Below, piece by piece: positions 17,273 to 26,347 of a stretch of 64,000 nucleotides of DNA. The position numbers and the translations under genes were made by a program. How positions within the stretch are numbered: position 1 is the stretch's first letter; the number at the start of each line of letters is the position of its first letter. The notes under the pieces are model-generated. The model searched no databases and was not told the origin of the DNA. It saw only the letters and a list, made by a program, of their open reading frames with translations. Source of the stretch: Micromonospora violae (lineage in GTDB: Bacteria > Actinomycetota > Actinomycetes > Mycobacteriales > Micromonosporaceae); assembly GCF_004217135.1 (NCBI RefSeq), contig NZ_SHKK01000001.1:1-64000 (forward strand), written 5' to 3'.

Positions 17273-17710
17273 TCAGGCCGGTCGACCGGGAAACGGGACA
17301 GTCAGCGGGGTCGACCCGGCCGTCTTCCGCCAGCGGGTGGCCCGCACGGCGTACTCGACCAGGGCGGCCAGCGCCTGGTCCCGGTCGGCGCCGGTGGTGG
17401 ACGCCAGGGCGGCCCGCCAGTGCGCCGCTGTGCGCTCCTCCACCTCGGCGGCGAGCCGCAGGGCGCTCGCCCGATCGGTGACCGGGAACGGCAGGGCGTA
17501 CCCGGCGCGGTCCGCCGGGACGACGCCGCCGGCCGTGGTGAGCTGCACCACCAGGGCGTCGCGCCGACGTCGATGGGCGGCTTCCGCCTGGCGTGCCGCG
17601 TCCCGCGCCGCTCCGCTGAGCCGGACGCCGATCCGTCCGTAGGCGTAGATGGCCGCGTACTCGGCGGACAGGGCGGCGGCGAGCGCCTCCTCGGCGGATG
17701 GCTGCCTCAC
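17273..17710 (-). CDS. DUF4439 ferritin-like protein
   Basis: The 145-residue, Ala-rich helical protein begins with [19 protein letters not shown], the typical start of the DUF4439 ferritin-like family, with HRRRRDALV near 47 and HWRAAL near 97. Whether it binds metal is unclear; the family has Glu and His at the relevant helix positions. The GTG start overlaps the stop of the upstream lipoprotein gene (GTGA). Both genes lie between the rightward rimP block and the PadR operon and look co-transcribed. Function unknown. Confidence 0.8.
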   Translation of the reverse strand: MRQPSAEEALAAALSAEYAAIYAYGRIGVRLSGAARDAARQAEAAHRRRRDALVVQLTTAGGVVPADRAGYALPFPVTDRASALRLAAEVEERTAAHWRAALASTTGADRDQALAALVEYAVRATRWRKTAGSTPLTVPFPGRPA

Positions 17711-18234
17711 TTCAGTGCCTCCTGGTGGGTCGCCCGGGCGGCGACGATCGACCCGAGCAGTGCGGCCCGTTCCGCGGGTGCCGCGGCGCAGGCGGCGGTG
17801 GCGGACTGCTGGGCGGTCTTCTCCAGCGCCCGCAGCGCGGCGCGCGCGCCGTTCGGATCGGCCGCCGGGGCGGCGGTCGGGGCGGCGGAGGCCGCCGACG
17901 GCAGCGTCACGCCGATCACCCGGGCCAGCTCGGTGGCGTGTGCGGTGTGCGTCTCGGCGATCGGGTCGAGCCGGTCGGCGAGTTCGGGATACGCGGTCGC
18001 GCTCGCCCGGTACGCGGCGGCCAGCGCGAGCGCCTCGTCCACCATCGGCCGCAGCGGGTCGGGCGGTGGGGCTGGTTGGTCGTCACGGTCGAAAAGATCA
18101 CAGCCGGTTAGCGGCGTCACGGCGCCGCCGAGCACCAGCAGGGCCCCGGCACTCAGGAGTTTTCGCCGGGAATGTCCGGATGCCTGGCCGCGCTGCGTCG
18201 TTCTGCCGATCACCACCGGCCAAGTCAACACCAT
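17707..18234 (-). CDS. Putative Tat-exported lipoprotein, helical
   Basis: This is a 175-residue protein from the ATG chosen. The N-terminus has [16 protein letters not shown] followed by a lipobox-like LTGC (Cys near 45), consistent with a twin-arginine lipoprotein signal. The mature part has a short proline/Asp linker, then Ala-rich helices (about 65-175), resembling a ferritin-like helical bundle like the partner gene. The frame is open to 18327, but those extra 31 residues are Gly/Pro-rich and would put the signal peptide unusually far in, so I start at 18234. Function unknown. The 155 bases up to rimP hold the divergent promoters; TACGCT at 18298-18303 is a weak -10 candidate for rimP. 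Confidence 0.7.
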   Translation of the reverse strand: MVLTWPVVIGRTTQRGQASGHSRRKLLSAGALLVLGGAVTPLTGCDLFDRDDQPAPPPDPLRPMVDEALALAAAYRASATAYPELADRLDPIAETHTAHATELARVIGVTLPSAASAAPTAAPAADPNGARAALRALEKTAQQSATAACAAAPAERAALLGSIVAARATHQEALK

Positions 18235-18389
18235 GCGTGCCGGTCCGGGGGTCACCGGCGTCGGTGCGCCGCCCGGTCCGCCACCGCGAAGGCGCGTTAC
18301 GCTCTGCGCAACCACCGGCGTGTCCACTCCGGTGGCGTGCCGGCGTGGCGGGACGACCGGTCACCGTCGACCAGGGAGAGGGTGCGGAG

Positions 18390-19079
18390 ATGACGCAGCG
18401 TGGCCGTGCCACCAGGCCGACGGGGCGACCCCGCGACGCCGCGGGTCCCCGCGGCGGTGACCTCGCCGCGCGGCGGACCCGACTGCGGGCCGTGATCGAG
18501 CCGGTGGTCAACGACGCCGGCTACGACCTGGAGGACCTGTCGGTTTCCCGGGCCGGCCGCCGCCACGTGGTGCGGGTGATGGTGGACACCGACGGCGGGA
18601 TCGACCTGGACGCCGTCGCGGACGTCTCCCGCGCGGTCTCGGCCGCGCTGGACGCCGCGGAGGAGACCGGTGGCGACATCGTCGCCGGTGAGTACCAGCT
18701 GGAGGTCAGCTCGCCCGGCGTGGACCGACCGCTCACCCTGCCCCGCCACTGGCGGCGCAACGTGGGGCGCCTGGTCAAGGTCACCGTCCGGGGCGCGGCA
18801 GCGCTGCCCGGCCAGCGCGGCGAGCAGCCCGCCGGTGACCGTCAGCTGACCGGCCGGGTGGTCGCGGCCGACGACGAGGGCGTGCACCTGGAGACCGACG
18901 ACGGCTGCGCCGCCTGGGCGTACGCCCAGCTGGGCCCCGGCCGCGTGCAGGTCGAGTTCACCCGGCTCGCCGAGCTCGGTGAGCCGGACGACGAGTTCGA
19001 CGACGCGGACGATTCCGACGACATCGACGATTCAGACGACATCGACGACGAAGATGATGTGGAGGACGAGGAGAGGTGA
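18390..19079 (+). CDS. rimP: Ribosome maturation factor RimP
   Basis: The 229-residue protein assists assembly of the small ribosomal subunit. Seen: the N-terminal RimP domain (about 30-110, [20 protein letters not shown] and SSPGVDRPL) and a C-terminal SH3-like domain (about 112-195). The first 25 residues are basic and Gly-rich. The last 30 residues are almost only Asp and Glu with repeated S-D-D-I-D units, an acidic tail longer than in typical RimP (about 150-170 residues). AGGGAGAGG at 18373-18381 supports the start. It overlaps nusA by 4 bases, the usual rimP-nusA coupling. Confidence 0.96.
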   Translation: MTQRGRATRPTGRPRDAAGPRGGDLAARRTRLRAVIEPVVNDAGYDLEDLSVSRAGRRHVVRVMVDTDGGIDLDAVADVSRAVSAALDAAEETGGDIVAGEYQLEVSSPGVDRPLTLPRHWRRNVGRLVKVTVRGAAALPGQRGEQPAGDRQLTGRVVAADDEGVHLETDDGCAAWAYAQLGPGRVQVEFTRLAELGEPDDEFDDADDSDDIDDSDDIDDEDDVEDEER

Positions 19080-20119
19080 ACATCGACCTCGCGGCGCTGC
19101 GCGCACTCGAGCGCGAGCGGGAGATCCCGTTCGACACGATTCTCGCGGCGATCGAGACCGCGTTGCTGACCGCCTACCGGCACACCGACGGGGCCGAGCC
19201 GCACGCCCGGGTGGAGATCGACCGCAAGTCGGGCGCCGCCCTGGTGTACGCGCAGGAGCTGGACTCCGACGGCAGCCTGGTGCGGGAGTGGGACGACACC
19301 CCGCACGACTTCGGCCGGATCGCCGCCATGACCGCCAAGCAGGTGATCCTCCAGCGGTTGCGGGAGGCCACCGACGAGGTGCACTTCGGTGAGTACGTGG
19401 GCCGCGAAGGTGACCTGGTCACCGGCGTGGTGCAGGCGCACGAGACGCGCACCGAGAAGGGCATCGTCAGCGTCGACCTGGGCAAGCTGGAGGGCGTGCT
19501 GCCGCAGTCCGAGCAGGTGCCCGGCGAGCGGTACGCGCACGGCGAGCGGGTCCGCTGTGTGGTGGTGCACGTGGCCAAGGGCATGCGCGGGCCGCAGATC
19601 ACCCTGTCCCGGTCGCACCCGGCGCTGGTCAAGAAGCTGTTCGCGCTGGAGGTGCCGGAGATCGCCGACGGCACCGTGGAGATCGGCGCGATCGCCCGTG
19701 AGGCGGGCCATCGCACGAAGATCGCCGTCCGCTCCACCACCCCCGGAGTGAACGCCAAGGGCGCCTGCATCGGCCCGATGGGTCAGCGGGTGCGCGCCGT
19801 GATGAGCGAGCTGCACGGCGAGAAGATCGACATCATCGACTGGTCGGACGACCCGGCCACCTTCGTCGGCAACGCGCTGTCGCCGGCCAAGGCGCTGCGG
19901 GTCGAGGTGGTCGACCTGGCCGGTCGGGCCGCCCGGGTGACAGTTCCGGACTTCCAGTTGTCGCTCGCGATCGGTCGGGAGGGGCAGAATGCCCGACTCG
20001 CGGCCCGATTGACCGGTTGGCGGATCGACATTCGCTCCGATGCGGAGCAGGCGGCACCGGCAGTGCGCGGGGCAACTGATCACGTGCGGGAGCCGGGCGG
20101 CGCGATCTCGGGTAGCTAG
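19076..20119 (+). CDS. nusA: Transcription termination/antitermination protein NusA
   Basis: The 347-residue protein binds RNA polymerase and nascent RNA and modulates pausing, termination and rRNA antitermination. Order: N-terminal polymerase-binding domain (about 1-105), S1 domain (about 110-175, GDLVTGVVQ), KH1 (about 180-250, with [11 protein letters not shown]) and KH2 (about 255-325, with [12 protein letters not shown]). As in other actinobacteria there are no C-terminal acidic repeat domains. The GTG start overlaps the rimP stop (GTGA). It is followed directly by the ylxR promoter. Confidence 0.97.
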   Translation: MNIDLAALRALEREREIPFDTILAAIETALLTAYRHTDGAEPHARVEIDRKSGAALVYAQELDSDGSLVREWDDTPHDFGRIAAMTAKQVILQRLREATDEVHFGEYVGREGDLVTGVVQAHETRTEKGIVSVDLGKLEGVLPQSEQVPGERYAHGERVRCVVVHVAKGMRGPQITLSRSHPALVKKLFALEVPEIADGTVEIGAIAREAGHRTKIAVRSTTPGVNAKGACIGPMGQRVRAVMSELHGEKIDIIDWSDDPATFVGNALSPAKALRVEVVDLAGRAARVTVPDFQLSLAIGREGQNARLAARLTGWRIDIRSDAEQAAPAVRGATDHVREPGGAISGS

Positions 20120-20122
20120 GGG

Positions 20123-20128
20123 TAGACT
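20123..20128 (+). promoter_or_regulatory. -10 element TAGACT, leaderless ylxR promoter
   Basis: TAGACT lies just after the nusA stop and 7 bases before GTG 20136. This is the optimal actinobacterial -10 sequence and it predicts an internal, leaderless promoter for ylxR-infB inside the nusA operon. Confidence 0.65.
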
Positions 20129-20135
20129 TCCTCCA

Positions 20136-20468
20136 GTGGTACGACGCGCGCAGCCGGAGCGCACCTGTGTGGGTTGCCGGCAACGTGCGCCGGCCAGCGA
20201 ATTGCTGCGGATCGTCGCGGTCAGGGACGAGGCTGGTCACAGCCTCCGGCCTGATCCGCTCCGCAGGCTGCCGGGTCGGGGAGCGAACATGCACCCGGAT
20301 CCGGCCTGCTTCGCGCTGGCAGTGCGGCGTCGCGCCTTCGGGCGTGCGCTGCGCAGCACCGAGGTCCTTGACCACGGTGTGCTGGCAGAGCACGTCGATG
20401 CGCCAACCACTACGTCCGGTCAGCCCGACCGGGCGAGGGTCGCTAGCAGGGTAGGACGACCGACATGA
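20136..20468 (+). CDS. YlxR (DUF448) family RNA-binding protein
   Basis: The 110-residue basic protein has the YlxR signature near its N-terminus, PERTCVGCRQRAPASELLRI, and the later GRGANMHPDPACFALAVRRRAF block. YlxR proteins are nucleic-acid binding; roles in RNase P and in transcription have been suggested in Firmicutes. It is always found between nusA and infB. The Cys pair in CVGC and a later Cys are kept. The start at GTG 20136 is set by the family N-terminus and the leaderless promoter; the open frame from 20040 overlaps nusA. Confidence 0.92.
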   Translation: MVRRAQPERTCVGCRQRAPASELLRIVAVRDEAGHSLRPDPLRRLPGRGANMHPDPACFALAVRRRAFGRALRSTEVLDHGVLAEHVDAPTTTSGQPDRARVASRVGRPT

Positions 20469-20514
20469 GCACACGATGAAGTCCCTGAAATGACCAGGCT
20501 TCAAGTGCACGAGT

Positions 20515-20546
20515 GAGGTCGCTGCGGGTGCTGCCCGCACGACCTC
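20515..20546 (+). promoter_or_regulatory. Hairpin in the ylxR-infB leader, just before the infB ribosome binding site
   Basis: GAGGTCG pairs with CGACCTC outside TGCGGG-TGCTG-CCCGCA, giving 13 pairs with one bulged C. It ends 6 bases before AGGAG (20553-20557) of infB. No U tract follows. It could be an attenuator, a processing site or a translational control element. Confidence 0.5.
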
Positions 20547-20561
20547 GGAGTGAGGAGTGCA

Positions 20562-23500
20562 GTGGCAGGCAAGGCCCGCGTACACGAGCTTGCAAAAGAG
20601 CTCGGGGTCGAGAGTAAGACCGTTCTCGCCAAGCTGAAGGAAATGGGCGAGTTCGTGAAGTCCGCGTCCAGCACCGTCGAGGCGCCCGTCGCCCGGCGGC
20701 TGCGCAACGCATTCGTCGCGTCCGCCGGTGCCCCGGCTCCGGCCGCCCCGTCGGCGCCCGCGTCGACGCCGGCTTCAACCCCGACCCCGACGCCAACCCC
20801 GACCCCGGGCGCACCCCGGGTCTCGGCCAAGCCGATGCCGCCTCGGCGGCCGGCCGCGCCGACACCCGGTCCGAAGCCCAAGGGTCCGGTGCCCGCAGCG
20901 CCGCAGTCGGCGACCCCGGTCGCCAAGCCGGCGAGTGCCCACGACATCGAGGTGGCGGCCGCGGAGGCGCGTGCCGCCGCGCTGAAGGCTGAGCAGGAGG
21001 CCGCGGTCAAGGCCGCGCAGGCCGCCCGCCAGCAGCAGCGGGAGACCCCGGTTCGCCGGGAGCCTCCGGCAGACGGTGGCAACCGCCCCGGTCCTCGGCC
21101 GGGTCCCGCGGCGATGCCGCCCCGTCCCGGTTCGCCGGCAGCTCGTCCGAGCGCGCCGGCTCCCGGTCCGGGTGCCCGGCCGGGCGGTCGTCCGCCGGCG
21201 CGCGGCGCCGGTAACAACCCGTTCGGCATCCAGGGTGGCCAGCAGCAGCGGCCCCCGGCCGCCGGTGCGGGTGGCCCTCGGCCCAACACCCCGGCGGGTA
21301 TGCCGCCGCGGCCGAGCCCGAACTCCATGCCGCCGCGGCCCAGCCCGGCGTCCATGCCGAGCCAGCGTCCGGCTGCCGGTCGTCCCGGTCCCGGTGGCGC
21401 CGGTCGCCCCGGTGGCGGTGCCGGTCGTCCCGGTGGCGGTGGCGGCGGTTTCCGTGGCGGTCCCGGCGGTGGCGGCGGCGGTGGCGGTTACCGCGGCGGC
21501 CCCGGTGGCGGCGGCGGTGCCGGCGGTGGCGGTGGCTACCGTGGCGGTCCCGGCGGCGGTGGCGGTGCTCCCGGTGGCGGTTTCCGTCCGGGTGCTCCGT
21601 CCGGCGGCGGTGGTCGTCCGGGTGCCGGTGGTCGTGGCCGTGGCGGCGGCGCCGCGGGTGCCTTCGGGCGTCCGGGTGGCCGGCCGACGCGCGGTCGCAA
21701 GTCCAAGAAGCAGCGCAGACAGGAGTTCGACAACCTGTCGGCCCCGACCATGAGCTCGGGTGCTCCCCGGGGTCAGGGTCAGGTCGTCCGGCTCTCCCGT
21801 GGCGCCTCGCTGTCGGACTTCGCCGACAAGATCAACGCCAACCCGGGTTCGCTGGTCCAGGAGATGTTCAACCTGGGCGAGATGGTCACCGCGACCCAGT
21901 CCTGCTCTGACGACACCCTGCAGCTGCTGGGTGAGCACCTGGGCTTCGACATCCAGATCGTCAGCCCGGAGGACGAGGACCGCGAGCTGCTCGCGCAGTT
22001 CAACATCGACCTCGACGCGGAGGTGGCCGAGGAGCGTCTGGTCAGCCGTGCGCCGGTGGTGACCGTCATGGGTCACGTCGACCACGGTAAGACCAAGCTG
22101 CTCGACGCCATCCGTAAGGCGAACGTCGTCGCCGGTGAGGCGGGTGGCATCACCCAGCACATCGGTGCGTACCAGGTGCACGTTCCGCACGATGGTGTGG
22201 ACCGCGCGGTGACCTTCATCGACACCCCGGGTCACGAGGCGTTCACCGCCATGCGTGCTCGTGGTGCCCAGGTGACGGACATCGTGATCCTGGTCGTGGC
22301 GGCCGACGACGGCGTGATGCCGCAGACCATCGAGGCGTTGAACCACGCCAAGGCGGCCGACGTGCCGATCGTGGTCGCGGTCAACAAGGTCGACAAGCCG
22401 GAGGCCAACCCGGACAAGGTCCGCCAGCAGCTGACCGAGTACGGCCTGGTCGCCGAGGAGTACGGCGGCGAGACCATGTTCGTGAACGTGGCCGCCAAGC
22501 CCGGCATCGGCATCGAGGAGCTGCTCGAGGCCGTCCTGCTGACCGCCGACGCGTCGCTGGAGCTGACCGCTCCGATCGACGGGCCGGCGCAGGGTGTGGC
22601 CATCGAGGCGCACCTGGACAAGGGCCGCGGTGCGGTGGCGACGGTGCTGGTGCAGAAGGGCACCCTGCGGGCGGGCGACTCGATCGTCGCCGGTGGGGCG
22701 CACGGCCGGGTCCGGGCCATGCTCGACGAGAACGGCAACCAGCTCTCCGAGGCTGGGCCGGCGCGTCCGGTCATGGTGCTGGGTCTGACCGCGCCGCCCG
22801 GTGCGGGTGACACCTTCCTCGCCGCGGCGGACGACCGCACGGTGCGGCAGATCGCCGAGCAGCGACAGGCACGGCGGCGGGCGGCGGCATTCGCCAACTC
22901 CCGTGGTCGGGCCACCCTCGAGACGCTCATGGAGCAGCTCAAGGAGGGCGAGAAGACGTCGCTCAACCTCATCCTCAAGGGCGATGTCTCCGGTTCGGTG
23001 GAGGCCCTGGAGGACGCGCTGTTCAACCTCGACATCCCCGAGGAGGTCCAGCTCAAGGTCCTCGACCGGGGCGTCGGCGCGATCACCGAGAGCAACGTCA
23101 TGCTCGCGAGCGCCTCGTCCGAGCCGGTCACGATCATCGGCTTCAACGTGCGGGCCTCGAACAAGGTCCGTGAGATGGCCGACCGCGAGGGCGTGGAGAT
23201 CCGGTACTACACCGTCATCTACCAGGCCATCGAGGAGATCGAGGCAGCGCTCAAGGGCCTGCTCAAGCCGGAGTACGAGGAGGCCGAGCTGGGCACCGCG
23301 GAGATCCGCGATGTCTTCCGCTCGTCCAAGATCGGCAACATCTCCGGTTGCATCGTCCGGTCGGGCATCATCCGACGCAACGCGAAGGCTCGCCTGCTTC
23401 GGGACGGGACGGTCGTGGCGGACAACCTCACGATCACCTCGCTCAAGCGGTTCAAGGACGACGCCACCGAGGTCCGCGAGGGCTTCGAGTGCGGTCTGAC

Positions 23501-23576
23501 CCTGGGTGGTTACAACAACGTCCAGGTCGGCGACGTCATCGAGACCTTCGAGATGCGGGAGAAGGTTCGCGCCTGA
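20562..23576 (+). CDS. infB: Translation initiation factor IF-2
   Basis: This 1004-residue GTPase delivers initiator fMet-tRNA to the 30S subunit. Order: IF2_N domain (about 1-52, VHELAKELG), a long low-complexity linker (about 55-385) with Pro/Ala repeats then a Gly-rich stretch with repeated YRGGPGGGG units, a second IF2_N domain (about 405-455), G domain with GHVDHGKT near 504, DTPGHEAF and NKVDK, then domains II-IV ending near 1000. The linker is long, as in other high-GC actinobacteria. The GTG at 20562 with AGGAG 5 bases upstream matches the normal [11 protein letters not shown] start; GTG 20550 lies too close to that site. Confidence 0.98.
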   Translation: MAGKARVHELAKELGVESKTVLAKLKEMGEFVKSASSTVEAPVARRLRNAFVASAGAPAPAAPSAPASTPASTPTPTPTPTPGAPRVSAKPMPPRRPAAPTPGPKPKGPVPAAPQSATPVAKPASAHDIEVAAAEARAAALKAEQEAAVKAAQAARQQQRETPVRREPPADGGNRPGPRPGPAAMPPRPGSPAARPSAPAPGPGARPGGRPPARGAGNNPFGIQGGQQQRPPAAGAGGPRPNTPAGMPPRPSPNSMPPRPSPASMPSQRPAAGRPGPGGAGRPGGGAGRPGGGGGGFRGGPGGGGGGGGYRGGPGGGGGAGGGGGYRGGPGGGGGAPGGGFRPGAPSGGGGRPGAGGRGRGGGAAGAFGRPGGRPTRGRKSKKQRRQEFDNLSAPTMSSGAPRGQGQVVRLSRGASLSDFADKINANPGSLVQEMFNLGEMVTATQSCSDDTLQLLGEHLGFDIQIVSPEDEDRELLAQFNIDLDAEVAEERLVSRAPVVTVMGHVDHGKTKLLDAIRKANVVAGEAGGITQHIGAYQVHVPHDGVDRAVTFIDTPGHEAFTAMRARGAQVTDIVILVVAADDGVMPQTIEALNHAKAADVPIVVAVNKVDKPEANPDKVRQQLTEYGLVAEEYGGETMFVNVAAKPGIGIEELLEAVLLTADASLELTAPIDGPAQGVAIEAHLDKGRGAVATVLVQKGTLRAGDSIVAGGAHGRVRAMLDENGNQLSEAGPARPVMVLGLTAPPGAGDTFLAAADDRTVRQIAEQRQARRRAAAFANSRGRATLETLMEQLKEGEKTSLNLILKGDVSGSVEALEDALFNLDIPEEVQLKVLDRGVGAITESNVMLASASSEPVTIIGFNVRASNKVREMADREGVEIRYYTVIYQAIEEIEAALKGLLKPEYEEAELGTAEIRDVFRSSKIGNISGCIVRSGIIRRNAKARLLRDGTVVADNLTITSLKRFKDDATEVREGFECGLTLGGYNNVQVGDVIETFEMREKVRA

Positions 23577-23592
23577 TCCGGCAGTGACACGC

Positions 23593-23634
23593 TGATCAAG
23601 GGGTTTACGCCAGTCGGCGTAAACCCCTTGATCA
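23593..23634. terminator. Perfect 19-bp inverted repeat after infB
   Basis: TGATCAAGGGGTTTACGCC (23593-23611) and its exact complement (23616-23634) flank the loop AGTC. It lies 17 bases after the infB stop. It is suitable as a terminator stem but has no U tract. Its outer TGATCA resembles the tips of the dispersed palindromes elsewhere in the window. Confidence 0.65.
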
Positions 23635-23652
23635 TGCGGGGCGGGTTGGCGG

Positions 23653-23658
23653 TATCGT
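23653..23658 (+). promoter_or_regulatory. -10 element TATCGT, possible leaderless DUF503 promoter
   Basis: TATCGT is followed by 8 bases and the ATG at 23667, just downstream of the infB terminator-like palindrome. No standard ribosome binding site is present. Confidence 0.45.
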
Positions 23659-23666
23659 CCGGGGCG

Positions 23667-23963
23667 ATGTTCACCGGAACCGCGGTCTTCGACCTGCTGC
23701 TGCCGGGCGACTCCCGGTCGCTCAAAGCCAAGAGATCATATGTACGGCCGATCGTGGCGGCGCTGCGCCGCTTCGAGGTGTCGGCCGCCGAGGTGGGTGC
23801 GCTCGACCTGCATGGTCGAGCGCAGCTCGCGGTGGCCGTGGTGGCCGCCGAGACGGCGCACGTCCGCGAGGTGCTCGACTCCTGTGAGCGCCTGGTGGCC
23901 GGTCGCCCCGAGGTCGAGTTGCTGTCCGTCCGACGCCGGCTCTACGGCGCGGACGACGACTGA
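23667..23963 (+). CDS. DUF503 (YlxP-like) protein
   Basis: The 98-residue protein is of the DUF503 family, often located between infB and rbfA. Seen: FDLLLPGDSRSLKAKRSYVRP (residues 6-26), the family signature, and AVVAAETAHVREVLD. It has a ferredoxin-like fold in known structures and an unclear role, possibly in ribosome biogenesis. The ATG at 23667 matches the family start; the open frame from 23628 includes the palindrome. Confidence 0.88.
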   Translation: MFTGTAVFDLLLPGDSRSLKAKRSYVRPIVAALRRFEVSAAEVGALDLHGRAQLAVAVVAAETAHVREVLDSCERLVAGRPEVELLSVRRRLYGADDD

Positions 23964-24024
23964 CCATGGTGCTGGCTGTGCCGGGCGACCGGGGCGGCCG
24001 CGAAGGTAGTGTTCGAGATGTTGG

Positions 24025-24062
24025 CCGGTCGGCCGGCGGCCTCCGGGCCGCCGGCCGACCGG
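24025..24062. terminator. Very stable 17-bp hairpin with a UCCG tetraloop before rbfA
   Basis: The arms 24025-24041 and 24046-24062 are exact complements, nearly all G-C, closing a C(TCCG)G loop of the stable UNCG class. It lies between DUF503 and rbfA, 14 bases before the rbfA GGAGG. TAGTGT at 24007-24012 just before it could be a -10 element, in which case the hairpin would be the first structure of the rbfA message rather than a terminator. Confidence 0.7.
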
Positions 24063-24088
24063 GAGCAGGACGCCGTGGAGGTGGCGAG

Positions 24089-24580
24089 ATGTCTGATCCG
24101 GCCAAGGTACGCCGGCACGCCGAGCGGGTGCGTGAGCTGGTCGCGTCGGTGGTGCGGAGCCAGATCAAGGACCCGCGGCTCGGGATGATCACCATCACCG
24201 ATGCCCGGATTACCGCCGATCTGCGGGACGCGACGGTCTTCTACACGGTGCTCGGTGACTCGGTGGCCCAGGCGGACACCGCGGCGGCGTTGGAGAGCGC
24301 CAAGGGGATGCTGCGCAGCACGGTCGGCAAGGCGCTCGGGCTGCGTCACTCGCCGACCCTGACGTTCGTCCTCGACGACGTGCAGGACCAGGTCAAGCAC
24401 ATCGACGACCTGCTCGCCGCCGCCCGTAACGCCGATGCCGAGGTGCAGCGGCTCGCCGCCCAGGCGACGTACGCGGGTGAGGCCCAGCCGTACCGGGTGG
24501 AGGACGAGGACGACGAGACGGACGAGGCCGACGAGGCCACCGACGTCAAGGAGACCCCGCGGGGTGGGGAAACGCGGTGA
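24089..24580 (+). CDS. rbfA: 30S ribosome-binding factor RbfA
   Basis: This is a 163-residue KH-type protein that binds immature 30S subunits and helps 16S rRNA 5' end maturation and cold adaptation. Seen: the N-terminal helix RHAERVRELVASVV, then the conserved DPRLGMITITDARI (about 32-45) and LRHSPTLTFVLDD (about 87-99). The last 35 residues form an acidic tail, longer than usual (about 120 residues), like the tail of RimP here. GGAGG at 24077-24081 sets the start; the longer frame from 23966 includes the hairpin. It overlaps the following gene by GTGA. Confidence 0.95.
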   Translation: MSDPAKVRRHAERVRELVASVVRSQIKDPRLGMITITDARITADLRDATVFYTVLGDSVAQADTAAALESAKGMLRSTVGKALGLRHSPTLTFVLDDVQDQVKHIDDLLAAARNADAEVQRLAAQATYAGEAQPYRVEDEDDETDEADEATDVKETPRGGETR

Positions 24581-25626
24581 CCAGCACCGCCAGCGCCCCG
24601 CTCGCCGGGGCAGCCGGGCTCGGCCCCGCCGAGGCGGACTGGGCCGCGGCCGAGGCGTTGGTGCGGGCTCTTCCGCCGACCGCCCGTACGCTGCTGATCT
24701 GCCACGTCAACCCGGACGGCGACGCGCTGGGCAGCATGCTCGGCTTCGGTCTGGGCCTGCGGCAGTTCGGCGTACGCGATGTGCAGGCGACCTTTCCCGG
24801 GCCGCCGGAGGTGCCGGAGCCGTTCCGTGGGCTGCCCGGTCTGGACCTGCTGGTCCCGGCGGACGCCGCCGACCCGGCGCCCGACCTGGTGATCTGCTTC
24901 GACGCGGCGAGCGAGTCGCGCCTCGGCGAGTTGGCCGGCCGGTTGTCGTCGGCGGGTGCGGCGCTGGTGCTCGACCACCACGCCTCGAACCCGGGGTTCG
25001 GCACGGTGAACCTGGTCGACCCCCGCGCGGCGGCCACGTCGGTGGTGGCCGAGCAGTTGTTGGCCCGGCTCGGAGTGGTGGTGGATCCGGCCATCGCCGA
25101 GTGCCTCTATGTGGCGCTGACGACGGATACCGGCTCGTTCCGGTTCGAGGCGACCACTCCGGCGGTGCATCAGATGGCGGCGCGGTTGTTGGCGACCGGC
25201 ATCTCGCCCGGTGACATTTCCCGGCGGGTCTTCGACACCCGGCCCTTCGGGGCGGTCCGACTCTTCGGTGAGGTGCTCGGCCGAGCCCAGCTGGAGCCGG
25301 CCGCCGCCGGGGGTCGCGGGCTGGTCTGGACCTTCGCCACGCTGGACGACCTGGCCCGGCATGACCAGCGGCCGTACGTGCTGGAGGCGCTGATCGACTC
25401 GGTGCGGTGCACGGCCGAGGCGGATGTGAGCTGCGTGGTGAAGCAGACCAGGCCCGCCGAGTGGGCGGTGTCGATGCGCAGCAAGGGCGCGGTGGACGTC
25501 AGTCGGGTCGCGGTCGCGCTGGGCGGTGGTGGGCACACCTTCGCGGCCGGGTTCACCGGTCGGGGCACCGCCGAGCAGGTCATCGAGTCGATCCGCGGTC
25601 AACTGGACGCGGCGCTGATCGGCTGA
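24577..25626 (+). CDS. DHH/DHHA1 phosphoesterase (NrnA-like nanoRNase / pAp phosphatase)
   Basis: This 349-residue cytosolic phosphoesterase probably degrades short RNA oligonucleotides and/or 3'-phosphoadenosine 5'-phosphate. Seen: the DHH metal motifs HVNPDGDALGS (about 43-53), a DAA motif after ICF (near 110), LDHHASNPGF (about 131-140), and a Glu/Asp site at TTDTGSFRF, followed by a DHHA1 domain ending in the GGGGHTFAAGF substrate-binding motif (about 313-323). The GTG start overlaps rbfA. This rbfA-DHH pair is conserved across actinobacteria. Confidence 0.93.
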   Translation: MTSTASAPLAGAAGLGPAEADWAAAEALVRALPPTARTLLICHVNPDGDALGSMLGFGLGLRQFGVRDVQATFPGPPEVPEPFRGLPGLDLLVPADAADPAPDLVICFDAASESRLGELAGRLSSAGAALVLDHHASNPGFGTVNLVDPRAAATSVVAEQLLARLGVVVDPAIAECLYVALTTDTGSFRFEATTPAVHQMAARLLATGISPGDISRRVFDTRPFGAVRLFGEVLGRAQLEPAAAGGRGLVWTFATLDDLARHDQRPYVLEALIDSVRCTAEADVSCVVKQTRPAEWAVSMRSKGAVDVSRVAVALGGGGHTFAAGFTGRGTAEQVIESIRGQLDAALIG

Positions 25627-25730
25627 CGCCGCCTGTCGACCGTCGTCGATCGGTCGGTCGGCGAAGATCAGGGTCAGCTCCGGGGAGTGTCGGTCTTCCC
25701 GCGCTCCGTGAGACCGGGAAGAATTGCGGG

Positions 25731-26138
25731 ATGGAGCAGCCGCACGATCTCACGGTGGAGGCCCCCCGCGCCTGGGACCGGCCTGCCGTCTCGGTTCCCG
25801 TCCTCGTCTGCCTGTCGCTCGTCGGTGGCCGGTTCGCGTCCTTCTCCACCGAGGCGAATCTGTTCACTCTCGGCACCGGGGGGGTGCTGATCTGGCTCGG
25901 TCTGAGCAACCGGGTGCCGCGCCGGCCGGCCCCGCGCCGGTTGGGCGCGGGGGCAGCCTGGTGGGCGGTGCCGGTGGTGGTCTTCGGGGTCTTCGAGGGT
26001 GTGACCTTCGTGCTGGCTGCCGGCGATGAGTTCCCCACCTTCTCCCGGTTGGCCGACCCGCTCCTGGAGGATCACCTGACCCGGTCGGCTGCCTGGTTCG
26101 CCTGGTTGGCCGCCTTCTGGGGGCTGGTGCGGCGATGA
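25731..26138 (+). CDS. Hypothetical membrane protein
   Basis: The 135-residue protein is not recognised. It has about four hydrophobic segments (near 22-38, 43-58, 78-98 and 118-132) joined by Arg/Pro-rich loops, with an N-terminal polar tail of 20 residues. The ribosome binding site is weak. The next small membrane gene overlaps it by ATGA, so they form a two-gene unit between the DHH phosphoesterase and the MATE gene. The longer open frame from 25407 overlaps the DHH gene and is rejected. Confidence 0.75.
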   Translation: MEQPHDLTVEAPRAWDRPAVSVPVLVCLSLVGGRFASFSTEANLFTLGTGGVLIWLGLSNRVPRRPAPRRLGAGAAWWAVPVVVFGVFEGVTFVLAAGDEFPTFSRLADPLLEDHLTRSAAWFAWLAAFWGLVRR

Positions 26139-26347
26139 TGCGCGCGCTGGCGATCGGTGGGTTCCTCACCGCGTTGGTTCTCTTCGCGGTGGTCGAGTGG
26201 GTGGCCCGGCGGGAGGGTTCCCGGATCCCGACGCTGGGCGAGGTCTGCGCCTACGTGATGCGCTACGAGGTCGGTTCGGTGCCGGTGGGCCGGATCGGTC
26301 TGTTCGGCTTCTGGTGGTGGCTGGGCTGGCACTTTCTGGCCCGCTGA
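26135..26347 (+). CDS. Small membrane protein (possibly DUF6186)
   Basis: The 70-residue protein has a hydrophobic N-terminal helix (about 5-23), a charged middle including VARREGSRIPTLGEV, and a Trp-rich C-terminal hydrophobic segment, FGFWWWLGWHF. It resembles small actinobacterial proteins grouped as DUF6186, an assignment from memory. The ATG overlaps the stop of the preceding gene. Function unknown. The 271 bases after it hold no gene I can support. Confidence 0.75.
   Translation: MMRALAIGGFLTALVLFAVVEWVARREGSRIPTLGEVCAYVMRYEVGSVPVGRIGLFGFWWWLGWHFLAR

Noticed and set aside
21400..21640. Short-period repeats that could be taken for a CRISPR or tandem array
   Set aside because: The repeats are in frame Gly-rich codons of infB, with no constant repeat/spacer pattern and no cas gene anywhere in the window.
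20775..22703. 642-codon minus-strand frame opposite infB, with Thr/Ala repeats
   Set aside because: The repeats are the complement of the Gly-rich IF-2 linker codons; not an independent gene.
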